A DNA stretch of 64,000 nucleotides from Eremomyces bilateralis CBS 781.70 (Eukaryota; Ascomycota; Dothideomycetes; Eremomycetales; Eremomycetaceae): positions 148,280 through 212,279 of the forward strand of contig NW_022985087.1 in the NCBI RefSeq assembly GCF_010015585.1. Reading direction: 5' to 3'. Below are positions 22,377 to 32,684 of the stretch, piece after piece. The notes beneath the pieces were generated by a model. That model was not told the origin of the DNA. It ran no database searches and saw nothing but the letters and a program-made list of their open reading frames with translations. Numbering within the stretch: the stretch's first letter is position 1; each line of letters starts with the position of its first letter. The translations under genes were made by a program, and so were the position numbers.

Positions 22377-23717
22377 TCAGGGCGCTCTCCCTGCCTGTAT
22401 CCAAGCTCCAAATCCAGCGAGCATTCCCACTGATTGCCATTTCCTGCAAAATTTCTCGAGCGCAATATCTCTGCTTCTTGCATATTCGGCTCTCTGGCTA
22501 CTGTTGAGCTGTTGACCTTCCACAACGACAGCATGTGAGAGTTTGGCCAGACATATCGGGCACAGATATGGTGGCTGCCGACCGTCTTCCGCCATCCCAG
22601 CCGTTCCCTGCATCGCACATGCGTAGTAAACGCAGTGGTCGAGGCCTAAACAGTGCCCGAGTTCGTGGGATGTCGTACGGACGAGTCGAGTGAGCCAGAG
22701 TCCGTGGAAGTCTTCTTCATTTCGAGGCTGCTTCAAGGTGCTGGCTGCTTCAACTGCTGCCTGAAGCCGCCCCTTTCCACCACTCGTAGCTCTAAGCTCT
22801 CCAGGCGGTGGCAGTGGCAGAATGTCGGATGACTCGCAGCAACTGTCGACATACGCCTTACAGTGCGAAGCCGGCCACATATGAGCGTGGTCAATGCCTT
22901 CCATGAGGTCTAGCGCTGGATGGTATCGCGCAGAGGAGACCACAGCCACACGGCTACCGCCATACGCTCGTCCACAGCAAAAGTCGTCATCTTCATCCTC
23001 GTACATATCGTGTTCTACAAGGAGGATGATCGCGTACGCATCGCTCGGCAGCATTTCTATCGCTGCGTCTAGGATATCGTTTAAATTCAATTGTCGTTGG
23101 AAGACGCCATCCCGAGAGGGTCTTATTCGGATCTGCACAGCCGAGTCCCCTGTCTGGAGGCCGATTGATCGAGTCGACCCCTTTTCCCATTCCGTGAACT
23201 TAAGAGACTCCGGAAACTCCTTGACCTGCATCCCATGATAGAAAGCACTAAGATATTCGACCACGTCTTTGAACTCCGGTTGCTTGACCGGCATTGTATT
23301 CTTGCCCTTCCGAGACGCCTGAGGCGGTTTAGCCTTCGCCCACCTTTCCATTTCTGCTGTGAGCTCCGGCGACACCGCTGGCGCCGCGGCGACATACAAC
23401 GTCTTCTGATCCTGTGTCACCTTGTTCCGCTCCTTCTCCATGATCCATGAGCGGAAACTTTGCGGCGGGTACCTGGGATCCAAGGCGAGATCGTCGTCTG
23501 GTAGCACGAGGGGGGCCGGATATGCCGTGGAATCTGCTATTGTATGACATTCCGAGTCCGATTTCGACCCATGCTTTTTCTTTGCACCTGGGACACGTCC
23601 AGATGCGGTTTCTGCAGCGGCACGGCGGTTGGCATCGGCGCGGATGTAACTCGCTTCCTTTGCATGCTCAGATGGTTCCAGTTGAAGATGGGGATGGGTA
23701 CAGAGTGGACCGATCAT
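22377..23717 (-). CDS. Archaemetzincin-like zinc metalloprotease (archaelysin family)
   Basis: 446-residue single-exon protein. Catalytic zinc motif HELGHCLGLDH at residues 351-361 (pattern HExxHxxGxxH), followed by the Cys pairs YACAMQG and LCPICLAKL that in AMZ-type proteases bind a second, structural zinc. Upstream: LPSDAYAIILLVEHDMYEDEDDDFCCGRAYGGSRVAVVSSARYHP as the family's beta strands, and the N-terminal PPQSFRSW, which I recall as conserved in fungal members. No signal peptide, so an intracellular aminopeptidase-like activity is likely. Substrate unknown. Confidence 0.88.
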   Translation of the reverse strand: MIGPLCTHPHLQLEPSEHAKEASYIRADANRRAAAETASGRVPGAKKKHGSKSDSECHTIADSTAYPAPLVLPDDDLALDPRYPPQSFRSWIMEKERNKVTQDQKTLYVAAAPAVSPELTAEMERWAKAKPPQASRKGKNTMPVKQPEFKDVVEYLSAFYHGMQVKEFPESLKFTEWEKGSTRSIGLQTGDSAVQIRIRPSRDGVFQRQLNLNDILDAAIEMLPSDAYAIILLVEHDMYEDEDDDFCCGRAYGGSRVAVVSSARYHPALDLMEGIDHAHMWPASHCKAYVDSCCESSDILPLPPPGELRATSGGKGRLQAAVEAASTLKQPRNEEDFHGLWLTRLVRTTSHELGHCLGLDHCVYYACAMQGTAGMAEDGRQPPYLCPICLAKLSHAVVVEGQQLNSSQRAEYARSRDIALEKFCRKWQSVGMLAGFGAWIQAGRAP

Positions 23718-24732
23718 TTTCGAAAATGCCGTTCAGCGACGTTCGAGGTCACGTCTTACTCAAATAAATAAGCAGGAAAATTGCCCCGTTTGCTTTGACA
23801 CAAGATTGGGATGGCTTTACCGCATTCTTGGGGACTGGGATCTAAACATCAGGCACGGACTTCGATCATGACTCAGGCCTGTTTGAATACAGGTAAACGA
23901 TGCCCATTCTCGCCTGCTGCCTAGCCAATATTAAATGATTCACTTTCAGCGTCAATGTTGGATCTGAGGGGGTACCTTGACGGCCTGCCTGTCCACCAGA
24001 TTCGCACCATTTCACAGCTTTTATATCGCAGCTTCTACTCGGTACACTTTCTTGCATTCACCCACTTAAGATAGCAATATCAGACATAACTGTTTCAACA
24101 GGTTGCGTACCTTTACATAGAATAACTCTGACGAGGTAAGTAGCAGCGAGAAAATCATTTTAACCCGTGAATATTCCAAAAAATCCCTATTTACAGACCA
24201 AGGTTATTGGCGATTCGAAGTTCGAATAGGAAAAGCCTTCTCCTCTCGACACAGGTTGGCTCTGTTGCAGAGTTCCCGAATGGCGAGGAGAAACCGAAGT
24301 CACAACTGCGCCAATTCTTTCTGACAGTTCAGACAAGGCATCTAGAGAGCAACTGAGGGGAGGGATGCGCAAGATGCGACAACCTTTGGTATATCCATCG
24401 TCTAACACGTTGAGCGTGGACCGTGGCCCCCAGATGTATGGATAGAGTATTCGATAGCTGTCGCAAGATGCCCCTGTTGGTTTCTACTGCCACCTAACAT
24501 TCCTTTCATTGCCCCCTACCCCTGGGCTAGGCCTAATCAGGACTCTTCAGTCTTCTCCTAACTATGTATTTAAGTTAACTATCTTCATCTGGCTACTAGC
24601 TAGATCTCCTTTCCTAGACAATGGGAGTCGTTAATACCAATTTGCGTTAACTATGACTCTACAGTAACTGAGCTTAAGCAGCGAACGTGCTTAATCATCA
24701 CCCCGGCGAAATGCGACAATAGCAGTGTGGCT
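23718..24732. other. Intergenic, no gene seen
   Basis: AT-rich spacer between the protease gene and the hAT element. No ORF above 75 codons with family character. The hAT left end may lie near 24733 (CAGTGTGGCTAACG), but I found no matching right end. Confidence 0.4.
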
Positions 24733-26880
24733 AACGAATACGAATAAATACGATGTTCGAATAAAGACTTGGCACTGTAGAATATTTCCTCATCTTCTTT
24801 AGAGAACCTACTTTCTAACTATTGATTATTCGTACCATCATGACTTCAGAAACCGATTTCAATTCTTCTTTACTTGAAGCTACGTCCGAGAGCGCTTCTT
24901 TAAATAGCGCTTCTCGAAAAAATCGATCGAATATTCATAACTACTGTTGTACGGTGTCAAAAGAGAGTCATACGACAGGTACAGCAGAAGCATACAAGGC
25001 TCTCCACGACACAATCCGAAGCCAGCATTCAGAGCTCAATGACGAAATTCTGAAGGGCGCTGTTGATGCACAGGCCATCAGGAAGGCCTTTATCGAGTTG
25101 GTTCTCGTACGAAACCTTTCCTTTCGACTTGTTGAAAATGAGGAATTTCGGGCCTTCTGTTATTCTCTTAATCCCCAGGCGCTTCAAATGCTTCCATCCT
25201 GTCATCAGACTATCGCAAATCAGGCTCGGGAAACATTTTCAGAGGAGAAAGACATCGTACGAAAGGCTCTTCAATCTGCAATCACGCAGATTCATCTCTC
25301 TGTGGATATTTGGACGTCTCCAGGCAATCACCTAGTCCTTGGTATTTGTGCTCATTTCGTTGATATACGAGAGCGACGTTTCAACATTCTTCTTGCACTT
25401 CCAACGGTAGCAGGCCACAGCGGATCTCATCGGTGGACTATACTGCTTCCCGTGCTTCAGGACTATGGTATCGTACGAAAGATCGGAGCTATTATTGGCG
25501 ACAATGCTGGCACAAATGATGTTCTCTGTCGTACAATCAGTCAATATCTCTCTGAAGAAGAGAGAATCTCCTGGAGCGCTACTCAGCAACATATCCGCTG
25601 CCAGGGCCATGTCATCAATCTAGTTGTTGAAGCGTTTCTTTTTGAAGAGAAGTCACAAATAGATCGAATTGCTTCGTACGAAGAAGCAGAAAGAGTAGAG
25701 CTTGAAGTAGAGGATGAGGATACTAAGACTCAAGAGCTCCCTGAAAAGGATAGGAAAGAAAAGGAGTCTGACATTCGAGTCATCGCTGGTGTTCTTGGAA
25801 AGCTTCACAACGTCGTTGTTCATATTCGAGCTAGTCCTGGTCGTACGAAGCATTTTGAGGATCGAGCTGGAAGAAGAATTCCTCTTGATAATCGTACGAG
25901 ATGGAACAGCTGGTGGAGCATGCTGGATGTAGCGGTCCAGTTACATGAGACTGTGAGCTGGTATATCACTGAGAATCTAGATTCTATTGATAAGGCGGAT
26001 GTCCTATCACCGCAAGACTGGTCTCAGCTTCGGATGATACATAGTTTCCTTGGAGCTTTTAAATCTGCAACTCTTAAGTTCCAGGGAGGCAATGCAACGC
26101 TTGACAAAGTACTTAATGTACTTGACATCCTTAACCTCCATGTGAAAAGGACCTTGGTATGTCGTACGGGATCTCTGTTTCATTTCTTACTTACATTTTT
26201 CACAGGACACGCTTCAGAGTAGTCGATCAGCCGCTTCATACAGCTTCAATACCCGAGTCATGCGATGTAAGGCAAAGCTTAATAACTATTACCAGAAGCT
26301 CCTCACTACTCCACTTTACGCTGCCGCTCTGATTCTTAATCCAAATCGTCGTACTGCATATATCAACTCAGCATGGCCAGATGATGTTGCCTCACAAGCA
26401 ATCTGGCAAGCCAAGCAGCTCTGGGAGAGGTACCGACGCGAACAACCATCAGTCTCAGCTTCGTACGAACCCTTCCAAGCTGGTCATCTGAAAGAGCCGC
26501 TTGATGAGTTTGATCGTCTTGCTTCTGAACTTGAAGGAAATTACAACCGACTGAAGAGCCAGGATGAGTTTGAAAGTTATAACTCAGAGCTATTGTACGA
26601 TCATGTTGAAGATCCAATCAAGTGGTGGCTAAATCAGACTCGTTATCCACAGCTCGCTGTCTTTGCAGTAAACATCCTCTCAATTCCTGCAATGAGCGAT
26701 AAAGTAGAAGCTACTTTTTCTGGAGGACATCGTACGATAGGTTGGGAGCAAGTTCTGCTTGGAGCAGATATGCTTGAGATTGCAGAATGTACTGAGGACT
26801 GGAGGAGAAGTGGGATCACGGTTGACACTCTGTAGTATTTTCATCTCCTTAATCAATTTCAATTGGGTGCCTGTACGAAC
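24733..26880 (+). mobile_element. hAT-superfamily DNA transposon (boundaries approximate)
   Basis: Contains one spliced transposase gene. The left limit is only a guess at CAGTGTGGCTAACGAATACG, followed by AT-rich CGAATA-type subterminal words. No inverted partner or 8-bp target duplication was identified downstream, so the right limit is set just past the last TGTACGAA word at about 26873. The element holds eight TCGTACGA palindromes, at 25105, 25255, 25471, 25674, 25841, 25892, 26461 and 26731. Confidence 0.7.
24840..26835 (+). CDS. hAT transposase, apparently intact
   Basis: Exons 24840..26156 and 26206..26835 (intron GTATGT...CACAG, 49 nt) join in phase to 648 residues without a stop. 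Family marks in order: SVDIWTSPGNHLVLGICAHF (first catalytic Asp), IGAIIGDNAGTND (second Asp), HIRCQGHVINLVVEAFL, DNRTRWNSWWSML (RW motif), YAAALILNPNRR, and the C-terminal dimerisation block WWLNQTRYPQLAVFAVNIL plus IPAMSDKVEATFSGG with the catalytic Glu. An acidic insertion (EVEDEDTKTQELPEKDRKEKE) precedes the RW motif. No BED zinc finger (CxxC...HxxxH) is visible at the N-terminus, so DNA binding must be atypical or truncated. In-phase TTG upstream (24822) is not required. Confidence 0.88.
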
Positions 26881-27377
26881 AAGCTGATTGTTTGACATCT
26901 TGTTGATAATGGTAGTGATAAGGTAGAGGTAGAAAAGGAAATCATAATAGGTAATTAGCAGGAAATGGTAACTATAAAGATAACATGAAACTTAAAATAT
27001 ATCCACGCCAGTAAGAATACCATATGGCTAGCGTTGTAGACAAATCTCAAATGGTGGACGAATCTCAAAAACTGGTGGACAAATCTCACCAGCCGAGGCT
27101 AGGCACCTTCAGACACACCTGGAGCCTGAAACAATGCCCCAGGTGCGTCTTGGCAGTCAAGTATTCACTGGGATAGATATAATAGTTAGAACTACGAAAC
27201 AGACTACGAAACATTGTTACGTCCAACCCTTCTCCCATAGCTGGCGACTGAAGATCACGTCTTCTCGCCTTCCAAACCAAGTAGATCGCGCTCCACCTAG
27301 TGCTCGCAGAAAGAAAAGGGCTCGTCTTCAAATGAGTCTTGTCCATGTTAGCCGGGGATATCGGCGCATCGTATAGC
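26881..27377. repeat. Spacer with three tandem TGGTGGACAAATCTCA-like words
   Basis: At 27038-27092 the words GTAGACAAATCTCAAA, GTGGACGAATCTCAAAAA and GTGGACAAATCTCACC follow each other at roughly 20-base spacing. They may be a degraded repeat terminus or binding sites. The rest of the spacer shows no gene. Confidence 0.45.
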
Positions 27378-29141
27378 TCACTTACCATTGACCAACCCAT
27401 TGTAACTTTTTCTCTCCTCCATTAATTCCTCCCGCAGCTCCTTAGCTTTCTCCAAACTGACCGGGAAATCGTCCACATCGTTCACGACCTGCCCGACTAG
27501 CTCGGCAGGGAGGTCTCCAATGCCTCCGTTCTTCAGTAGCTCCTCCGCCCACCAGTCCCGTTGCTGGGGAGGGACGTTGGCCGTCGAGATCACTTTGACG
27601 TACGGGTCTATGAGGAAGAGCGCCACGATCTTCCGATGGCCCGGCTTCGTCCGATCCTGGAGGCGGAATGGAGCCACCCGGTGCTGGAAGATGTTGGGGA
27701 AGGCCAGGAAACGGGACTGGCGGGCGAGGATCCGCCCAACCGGTTGGACGCTAGGGCTTTCGTTCTCGATGCCGTACACTACCTCCACGCCCTCGTTATC
27801 GTCCTGGCCGTATGACTTCCCCGACATGTCAATAGTGTCAGTGTACTGGCGGAACCCTAGGTGCGAATCTGTGATGTTCTCGCAATCGTAGTAATACAAC
27901 GCGGTAGCACAAATGTGTTCGTTCACAAAACCTTCGACGTGCCACGAGCCACCCTCGTACTCTGGCTTCTCAGGAGTCAGATGAATGTTCGCAAGCTTGA
28001 CGATGACCTGGACTCCGTTCGGGATTTGCTTGCGAAGATCAACTGCAGGCGGTGGAGGATTCGCTGCGAAGTGCTTCAGATCCTCATCATACGTCTCCGG
28101 TTCGGGATAGGCGAGAATTCGATTATTTCGCATCCATTCCTCCCGATAGTCATAGTATGCATCCCTGTCCTCCTCATCCGGTTCGTCCTCGGCCGGCTCG
28201 TGGTCGTCCCATTCTCCATTGGGCCAATCGTATTCGATATGATCGATGCGGATACGCAGCCGCTGCTGGTTGTGCGTGTGTGTCACGGAGGAGAGCGTCT
28301 CGTTCCAAAGCGGAATCGCTAGTGCAACGATCTCCTCCAAGATTGGATAGAGCGGTGCATCGTGGGTCGGATGAAGGTTGTTGACGTAGCTTTCAAACTT
28401 CACCTTCCCGCCTGCTTGGAATGACACCTCGCTCGGCAGCCATTGAAACCTCCGGGAAATGAAGCCGTTATAATCCCCGAATTGACCTTTGGGGGCCCGG
28501 ATGACTTCGCCCTCTCCACATCTCTTCATGCAGTCCTGGACGCCGACCTTCTCTGCCTCCGTGGGGAACACGCGAGAGACACCGTAAATCAGAGGGAACA
28601 GCGACGGATGCACTAAGTCCAGAACCTTCTCATCCGAGCCAGGATGCCAGTCCTTTTGTTTCTCTGGGACATTCTCCAGCAGTTTGACGGCCTCGATCAG
28701 TTTCAATCGCAGCTCTTCCGGAACTAATTCGTCGGACTTTACCACGGAGGCGACAATGTCTAAGACTCGCACGATGCCGGTGTCCTCATGCTGCTTGGCC
28801 TTGTTCCGGAGCTCTGCGATGCAGTAATCGAACATGTCGTCCGTAAAGTTTCGCCCATCGGGGTCATTGTCCACGACCTCACTGCCCCATTTAGCGACAA
28901 TGGCCTCGTCGAAGACTTTACGACGCCATTCGGGCTTGTTGGTGAGCGCCTCCATCACACCCAGCATGCTTTGCTCTCGAACGGTCACTGCCGAGGAGGA
29001 GTACTCCGAGAGCATCGCAGCAATCGGGAAGCGGGTCCGCTTTTTGAGCTTCTCCGCGCGATCCAAGGCGGTGAACTGGTCCAGCGGGATGCCGAAGCCC
29101 AGATGCTTCCCATTGTGATAGGCGCGATTTTTTGGCACCAT
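27378..29141 (-). CDS. DUF4246 family protein
   Basis: 587-residue single-exon protein of the fungal DUF4246 family, function not established. It is recognised by the N-terminal alpha-helical part (VREQSMLGVMEALTNKPEW, KVFDEAIVAKWGSE, MFDYCIAELRNKA), FPLIYGVSRVFP, SRRFQWLPSEVSF and the C-terminal beta core: VKLANIHLTPEKPEY, GGSWHVEGFVNEHICATALYY, FPNIFQHRVAPFRL and PGHRKIVALFLIDP. The HVEG, QHRV and GHRKI words sit where 2-oxoglutarate/Fe(II) dioxygenases place their H-x-D/E, distal His and 2OG-binding Arg. I infer a possible dioxygenase-like fold, not a proven activity. The N-terminal start at 29141 follows AAGATG. Confidence 0.88.
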   Translation of the reverse strand: MVPKNRAYHNGKHLGFGIPLDQFTALDRAEKLKKRTRFPIAAMLSEYSSSAVTVREQSMLGVMEALTNKPEWRRKVFDEAIVAKWGSEVVDNDPDGRNFTDDMFDYCIAELRNKAKQHEDTGIVRVLDIVASVVKSDELVPEELRLKLIEAVKLLENVPEKQKDWHPGSDEKVLDLVHPSLFPLIYGVSRVFPTEAEKVGVQDCMKRCGEGEVIRAPKGQFGDYNGFISRRFQWLPSEVSFQAGGKVKFESYVNNLHPTHDAPLYPILEEIVALAIPLWNETLSSVTHTHNQQRLRIRIDHIEYDWPNGEWDDHEPAEDEPDEEDRDAYYDYREEWMRNNRILAYPEPETYDEDLKHFAANPPPPAVDLRKQIPNGVQVIVKLANIHLTPEKPEYEGGSWHVEGFVNEHICATALYYYDCENITDSHLGFRQYTDTIDMSGKSYGQDDNEGVEVVYGIENESPSVQPVGRILARQSRFLAFPNIFQHRVAPFRLQDRTKPGHRKIVALFLIDPYVKVISTANVPPQQRDWWAEELLKNGGIGDLPAELVGQVVNDVDDFPVSLEKAKELREELMEERKSYNGLVNGK

Positions 29142-30702
29142 CTTGCTAACCCGTGAACGGAGACTGGATGATGAACGAGTTGGAAGAGGAGATCGGAAAA
29201 AAAGCAGCTAGCCAATTGAGTATTCGCTGAAGGGCACGCCAGAGCGAACGAAGCACGAGAGACTTGGAAAGAAGAACTGAAAATCTTCGGAAACTCAGCG
29301 AGCGAATTGACCTACCGATGGATGCGGCACCCGTCCGGAACTATATTCCTTTATACGTGGGCCATCGTCGAAATCTCCCACCTCCAAAGTCCGTCTCGCT
29401 CCTGAATCGACGACGGTGCTCAAAACGCTGGACGATGGTGGACGTGTTGTGCAGCTTCTGGGATTGGGCAGTGCAGGAGGCAGCAACCACTAGCGGAGTC
29501 AAACACGAGATAGCGCGGCTGTGCAGCCGATTTCCCCTGAAACCTGAAGCCTCAGCCCGGGCTCCAACTACATCGCCAAGGTTGGTGATGGGTTTTATAA
29601 AGAGATCGGTTGGTCTCAAAGATCGGATCTTGGTGGGATTTTCATCTGTGCTCCTTCTGCTGCCTTGCCAGATCACTGACCTCACCTCTTGGCTCTGCGT
29701 GTCTGACTGTGTGGCGTCCACCCCCTCTTCTTGCGACGGATGACGTGAGAGCATACAGTCAAAAAGAAAGTCGGATCTCCCATACTACCACTCTCCGTTT
29801 AATAGTCCCGACCGACCGTCGCACCATCGATACCGTTGCCATCACCATCATGGGGAGATGGTGGTCGAAGAAAAGAAGGATTCTGGGAGTGGCCAATCCG
29901 GACCACCTTAGCTCTAAGAGTCCACGAGAGAAGAAACACGGGAAAAGGGGGTAGCACGGCTCGTTTCGAGAGCGAGGAGAGAGCGGACGACTGGATATTA
30001 TCTGTTCGGTATAGAATTCGTTAAGAAACCGGACACCAGGCTAAGCGACCTCCGACACCAAACTAGCAAGTAGCGAAAGGAAGCGGAACGAAAGCACAGA
30101 GCGGTTCGGGATACGAGGAGGTTCGACGGAGCGTATATCTTTCTCTAAAGACTTGACGAACTCGACGACATAGAGGGTTTAGAGTTAAAGCAAGGCCGAG
30201 AGAAAGCTCTATTAGGTAGTAGGAGCTGGCGTGGCTGGGTAAGCCAGGGACCCCGTTTTCGTGCACCCCCTCAAAACTTCAACAACACATAATAGGACCG
30301 ATTTTGCGTAGTTCAACGCCCACCATATATCTTTGTATAGCTAAATTTGGAATTCAAAAGCACCGCACGAGGTGAATCCCCTAGCTATTCTACCTCTATT
30401 CGGAGGCATGGGAGGGGAGTTGGAAGATTCTGTTAAACAATAGCCTTATGCCACTGAAGTGTCCTGGCGTGCCGCAACAGTTCTTTCATCCATGTCATAT
30501 GCACGTGACCTCCGATTTGGTGGCAACGTCAACTGGTTCTGCCTTCGTTCGGAATCGGATCGAAATGCACCGGCACCTGCTGACATATCAGTGGCCTTGT
30601 AGCCAACATGATGCGCCTTCATAGATGTTTCGATTCCACTTCGTCTGGATCGGTCCTCATCCAACTTCCAAGTGATCCTGGTTGAAAGCTGGTGCGATCA
30701 GT
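29142..30702. other. Intergenic, 1.5 kb
   Basis: Contains divergent promoters of the DUF4246 and WLM-protease genes. ORFs between 29264 and 29954 overlap on both strands without family character. Part of it (about 29960-30290) may be an LTR remnant, listed separately. Confidence 0.4.
29960..30290 (-). repeat. Possible solo-LTR / retroelement remnant
   Basis: Read on the minus strand, the segment begins TGTTGTTGAAGTTTTG, continues with a G-rich GGGGTGCACG word, has a TATA-like AAAGATATACGC about 140 bases in, and is T/C-rich downstream, which is the general look of a fungal LTR. No target-site duplication or partner LTR was found. The assignment is tentative. Confidence 0.25.
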
Positions 30703-31770
30703 ATGGAGGACATAGTACATGCACCACAAGAGGGCGACCTGGTCATTCCCGACAGCGACAATACCCTCTCAATCACCATCCACCACCATGGCAAGCCTTA
30801 CGAGTTCGCATTACAGGCGTTATCGACTGTAGAAGACCTCTCATCCCATATCTCGACCACTCTCAACATCCCAACCTCCAACCAAAAGCTGTTCATCTCC
30901 CCAAAGCCTGGCATCCTCAAGCCACCCTTTCCATCCACCTCTATCTCTGCCCTCCTTTCCTCCTCCAAGCCCCCAAAGATCACCCTTCTAGCTTCTACCG
31001 CATCGGAAATCGCCGCCGCTGAAACAGCTCTTAAACCGCGCGAGCGATCTACGGCATCGAAATCCTTCCGTCCTACTAAGACCCAGGCCTCCTCACAATC
31101 GAGGGGCATCACCGCCACCGACTCCGCAACTTACACCTTCGCCACCATCCGACCCCTTCCATATCTTCCAGAACCGCAGCATGCCGAGAAGTATCTCCGC
31201 CGTCTCGCCGACGACCCAGGCATACGGCGCGTCATGGCCAAACATAAGTTCCGCGTAGGGCTGTTGACCGAAATGGACCCGGCCGCGCATACGGATGCAT
31301 CACACGAAGGGGTCAGCCGGACGTTGGGACTAAATCGGAATGGCGGCGAGGTTATTGAGCTTCGGTTACGGACAGATGCTGGAGATGGGTGGCGGCAGTA
31401 CGATGCAGTCCGGAAGACGTTGTGCCATGAACTCACGCACAACGTGTGGGGACCTCATGATTCGAATTTCTGGAAATTGTGTCGAGAGCTGGAGAAGGAG
31501 GTTGCGGGTGGAGATTGGTGGAAGGGGAGGGGACAGACGGCGGGTGACGGACCTGGGTGGGTTGGGACAGATGAGGAGGAAGAACATGTGGATGGCGGCG
31601 GGTGGACGGGTGGGAGTTATGTGCTTGGTAGAAAGGGGATGGGCGAGCAAGGGAGTGGGCTATCTAGAAGGGAAATCTTAGCGAAGGCGGCGGAGGAGAG
31701 GGCGAGGAAGGTTAGGGAGGCAGAAGGACAAGGGAAGCGAGACGGGCAGGGGAGCTCGAGTCCATCATAG
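30703..31770 (+). CDS. Ubiquitin-like plus WLM-domain metalloprotease (Wss1-like)
   Basis: 355 residues from the ATG at 30703 (an in-frame TTG at 30682 is not needed). An N-terminal ubiquitin-like domain (SITIHHHGKPYEFALQALST, DLSSHISTTLNIPTSNQKLF, KITLLAST) is followed by a Ser-rich linker and a WLM domain. That domain has YTFATIRPLPYLPEPQHAEKYL, LADDPGIRRVMAKHKFRVGLL, LGLNRNGGEVIELRLRTD and the zinc motif HELTHNVWGPHD (HELTH at 242-246). The C-terminus is a Gly-rich linker and an Arg/Glu helix. S. pombe has a UBL-WLM protein of this architecture. WLM proteases act on DNA-protein crosslinks or SUMO/ubiquitin conjugates; the exact substrate here is inference. Confidence 0.9.
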   Translation: MEDIVHAPQEGDLVIPDSDNTLSITIHHHGKPYEFALQALSTVEDLSSHISTTLNIPTSNQKLFISPKPGILKPPFPSTSISALLSSSKPPKITLLASTASEIAAAETALKPRERSTASKSFRPTKTQASSQSRGITATDSATYTFATIRPLPYLPEPQHAEKYLRRLADDPGIRRVMAKHKFRVGLLTEMDPAAHTDASHEGVSRTLGLNRNGGEVIELRLRTDAGDGWRQYDAVRKTLCHELTHNVWGPHDSNFWKLCRELEKEVAGGDWWKGRGQTAGDGPGWVGTDEEEEHVDGGGWTGGSYVLGRKGMGEQGSGLSRREILAKAAEERARKVREAEGQGKRDGQGSSSPS

Positions 31771-32108
31771 GGGGTTTGTTCAACTTTGATGCGATTTATA
31801 CATAGCCCATGTGTCGCTGACGGTGACATGATATGGCATTCCGTATTTGAGATACCACTGCAGCGTGGGCGTTGGGGTTCCACAAAGATTTATCATTTAT
31901 GATCATTATCATTGATCCACCGCTGCACATGGTCGAAACTGTATGCATCCTTTGATAACTATTCGGGTTCCAACCAGTCCTGAAATACAGCCGTACACCG
32001 GATTGCGGGATTGCTGCGTAGCGCCTAATAATAACACAACTTTGGATATCGTGATTTGCGGAGCGAAGCTCCTTCCCACTCTAACGTAATATGAATTGCT
32101 CAAAACCG
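31771..32108. other. Intergenic between convergent genes
   Basis: 3' flanks of the WLM-protease and MARVEL-protein genes. No gene seen. Confidence 0.45.
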
Positions 32109-32684
32109 TTACACCTCCTGCATACGCTGGTGCGGGCCGTTATTCGGGTCGTGGCGCGATGTACGCCAGCAATGCAGCGCGGCCATGACCGTCGTTGCAG
32201 CGAAGAGCGCCCTGTGTCTCTCATTAGCACATCACGTCTTCTACCATTCCAGCACCTCCTTACCAAGAGACGGCAGCCACACCAGTAGCCCCTTTTGCGA
32301 CCGAGCAGACGTGTCCCAAGCAGACACGGTTGCCCAAGAAGACTGCCAGCGCGACGAAGCCTGCGAACCAGAATAGCATCGTGACGGACTCGACGGCAAG
32401 AATGGCGTATTTGTGGGCGGCAGCGGGGAACTTGGCAGGAGCCAGTATGAGGTAGACAAGCGCAACGTTGGACCAGATGGAACAGAAGATAAGAAAGTTG
32501 ATTTGGGTGGGCGCCATGGCGTGCCAGTAGCCTAACCACCAATTGGAGACTATGAAGTGGTCAATACGGATATGATCATCGGGTAAGGATTGATCATAGA
32601 CGTACCATATCCTGTTAGACCCAAGACAACAATAGCGGTGACGGTCTGGATACCACGGAGCGGAAGGATGGGATTAATCGCCAT
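32109..32684 (-). CDS. MARVEL-like four-helix membrane protein
   Basis: Three exons, 32684..32606, 32549..32264 and 32211..32109, give 155 residues. Introns are GTACGT...CATAG and GTAAGG...CACAG. Protein: MAINPILPLRGIQTVTAIVV with a first helix ending VLGLTGYG; SNWWLGYWH after the junction; second helix NFLIFCSIWSNVALVYLILA; third AILAVESVTMLFWFAGFVAL; VCLGHVC loop; and a fourth helix WALFAATTVMAALH, formed across the last junction. This matches small fungal MARVEL proteins of the plasma or vesicle membrane. Function is unknown beyond likely membrane organisation. Confidence 0.85.

Noticed and set aside
29264-29954. Overlapping 114-159 codon ORFs near 29.3-29.9 kb
   Set aside because: Present on both strands, no family resemblance and no splice pattern; treated as intergenic.
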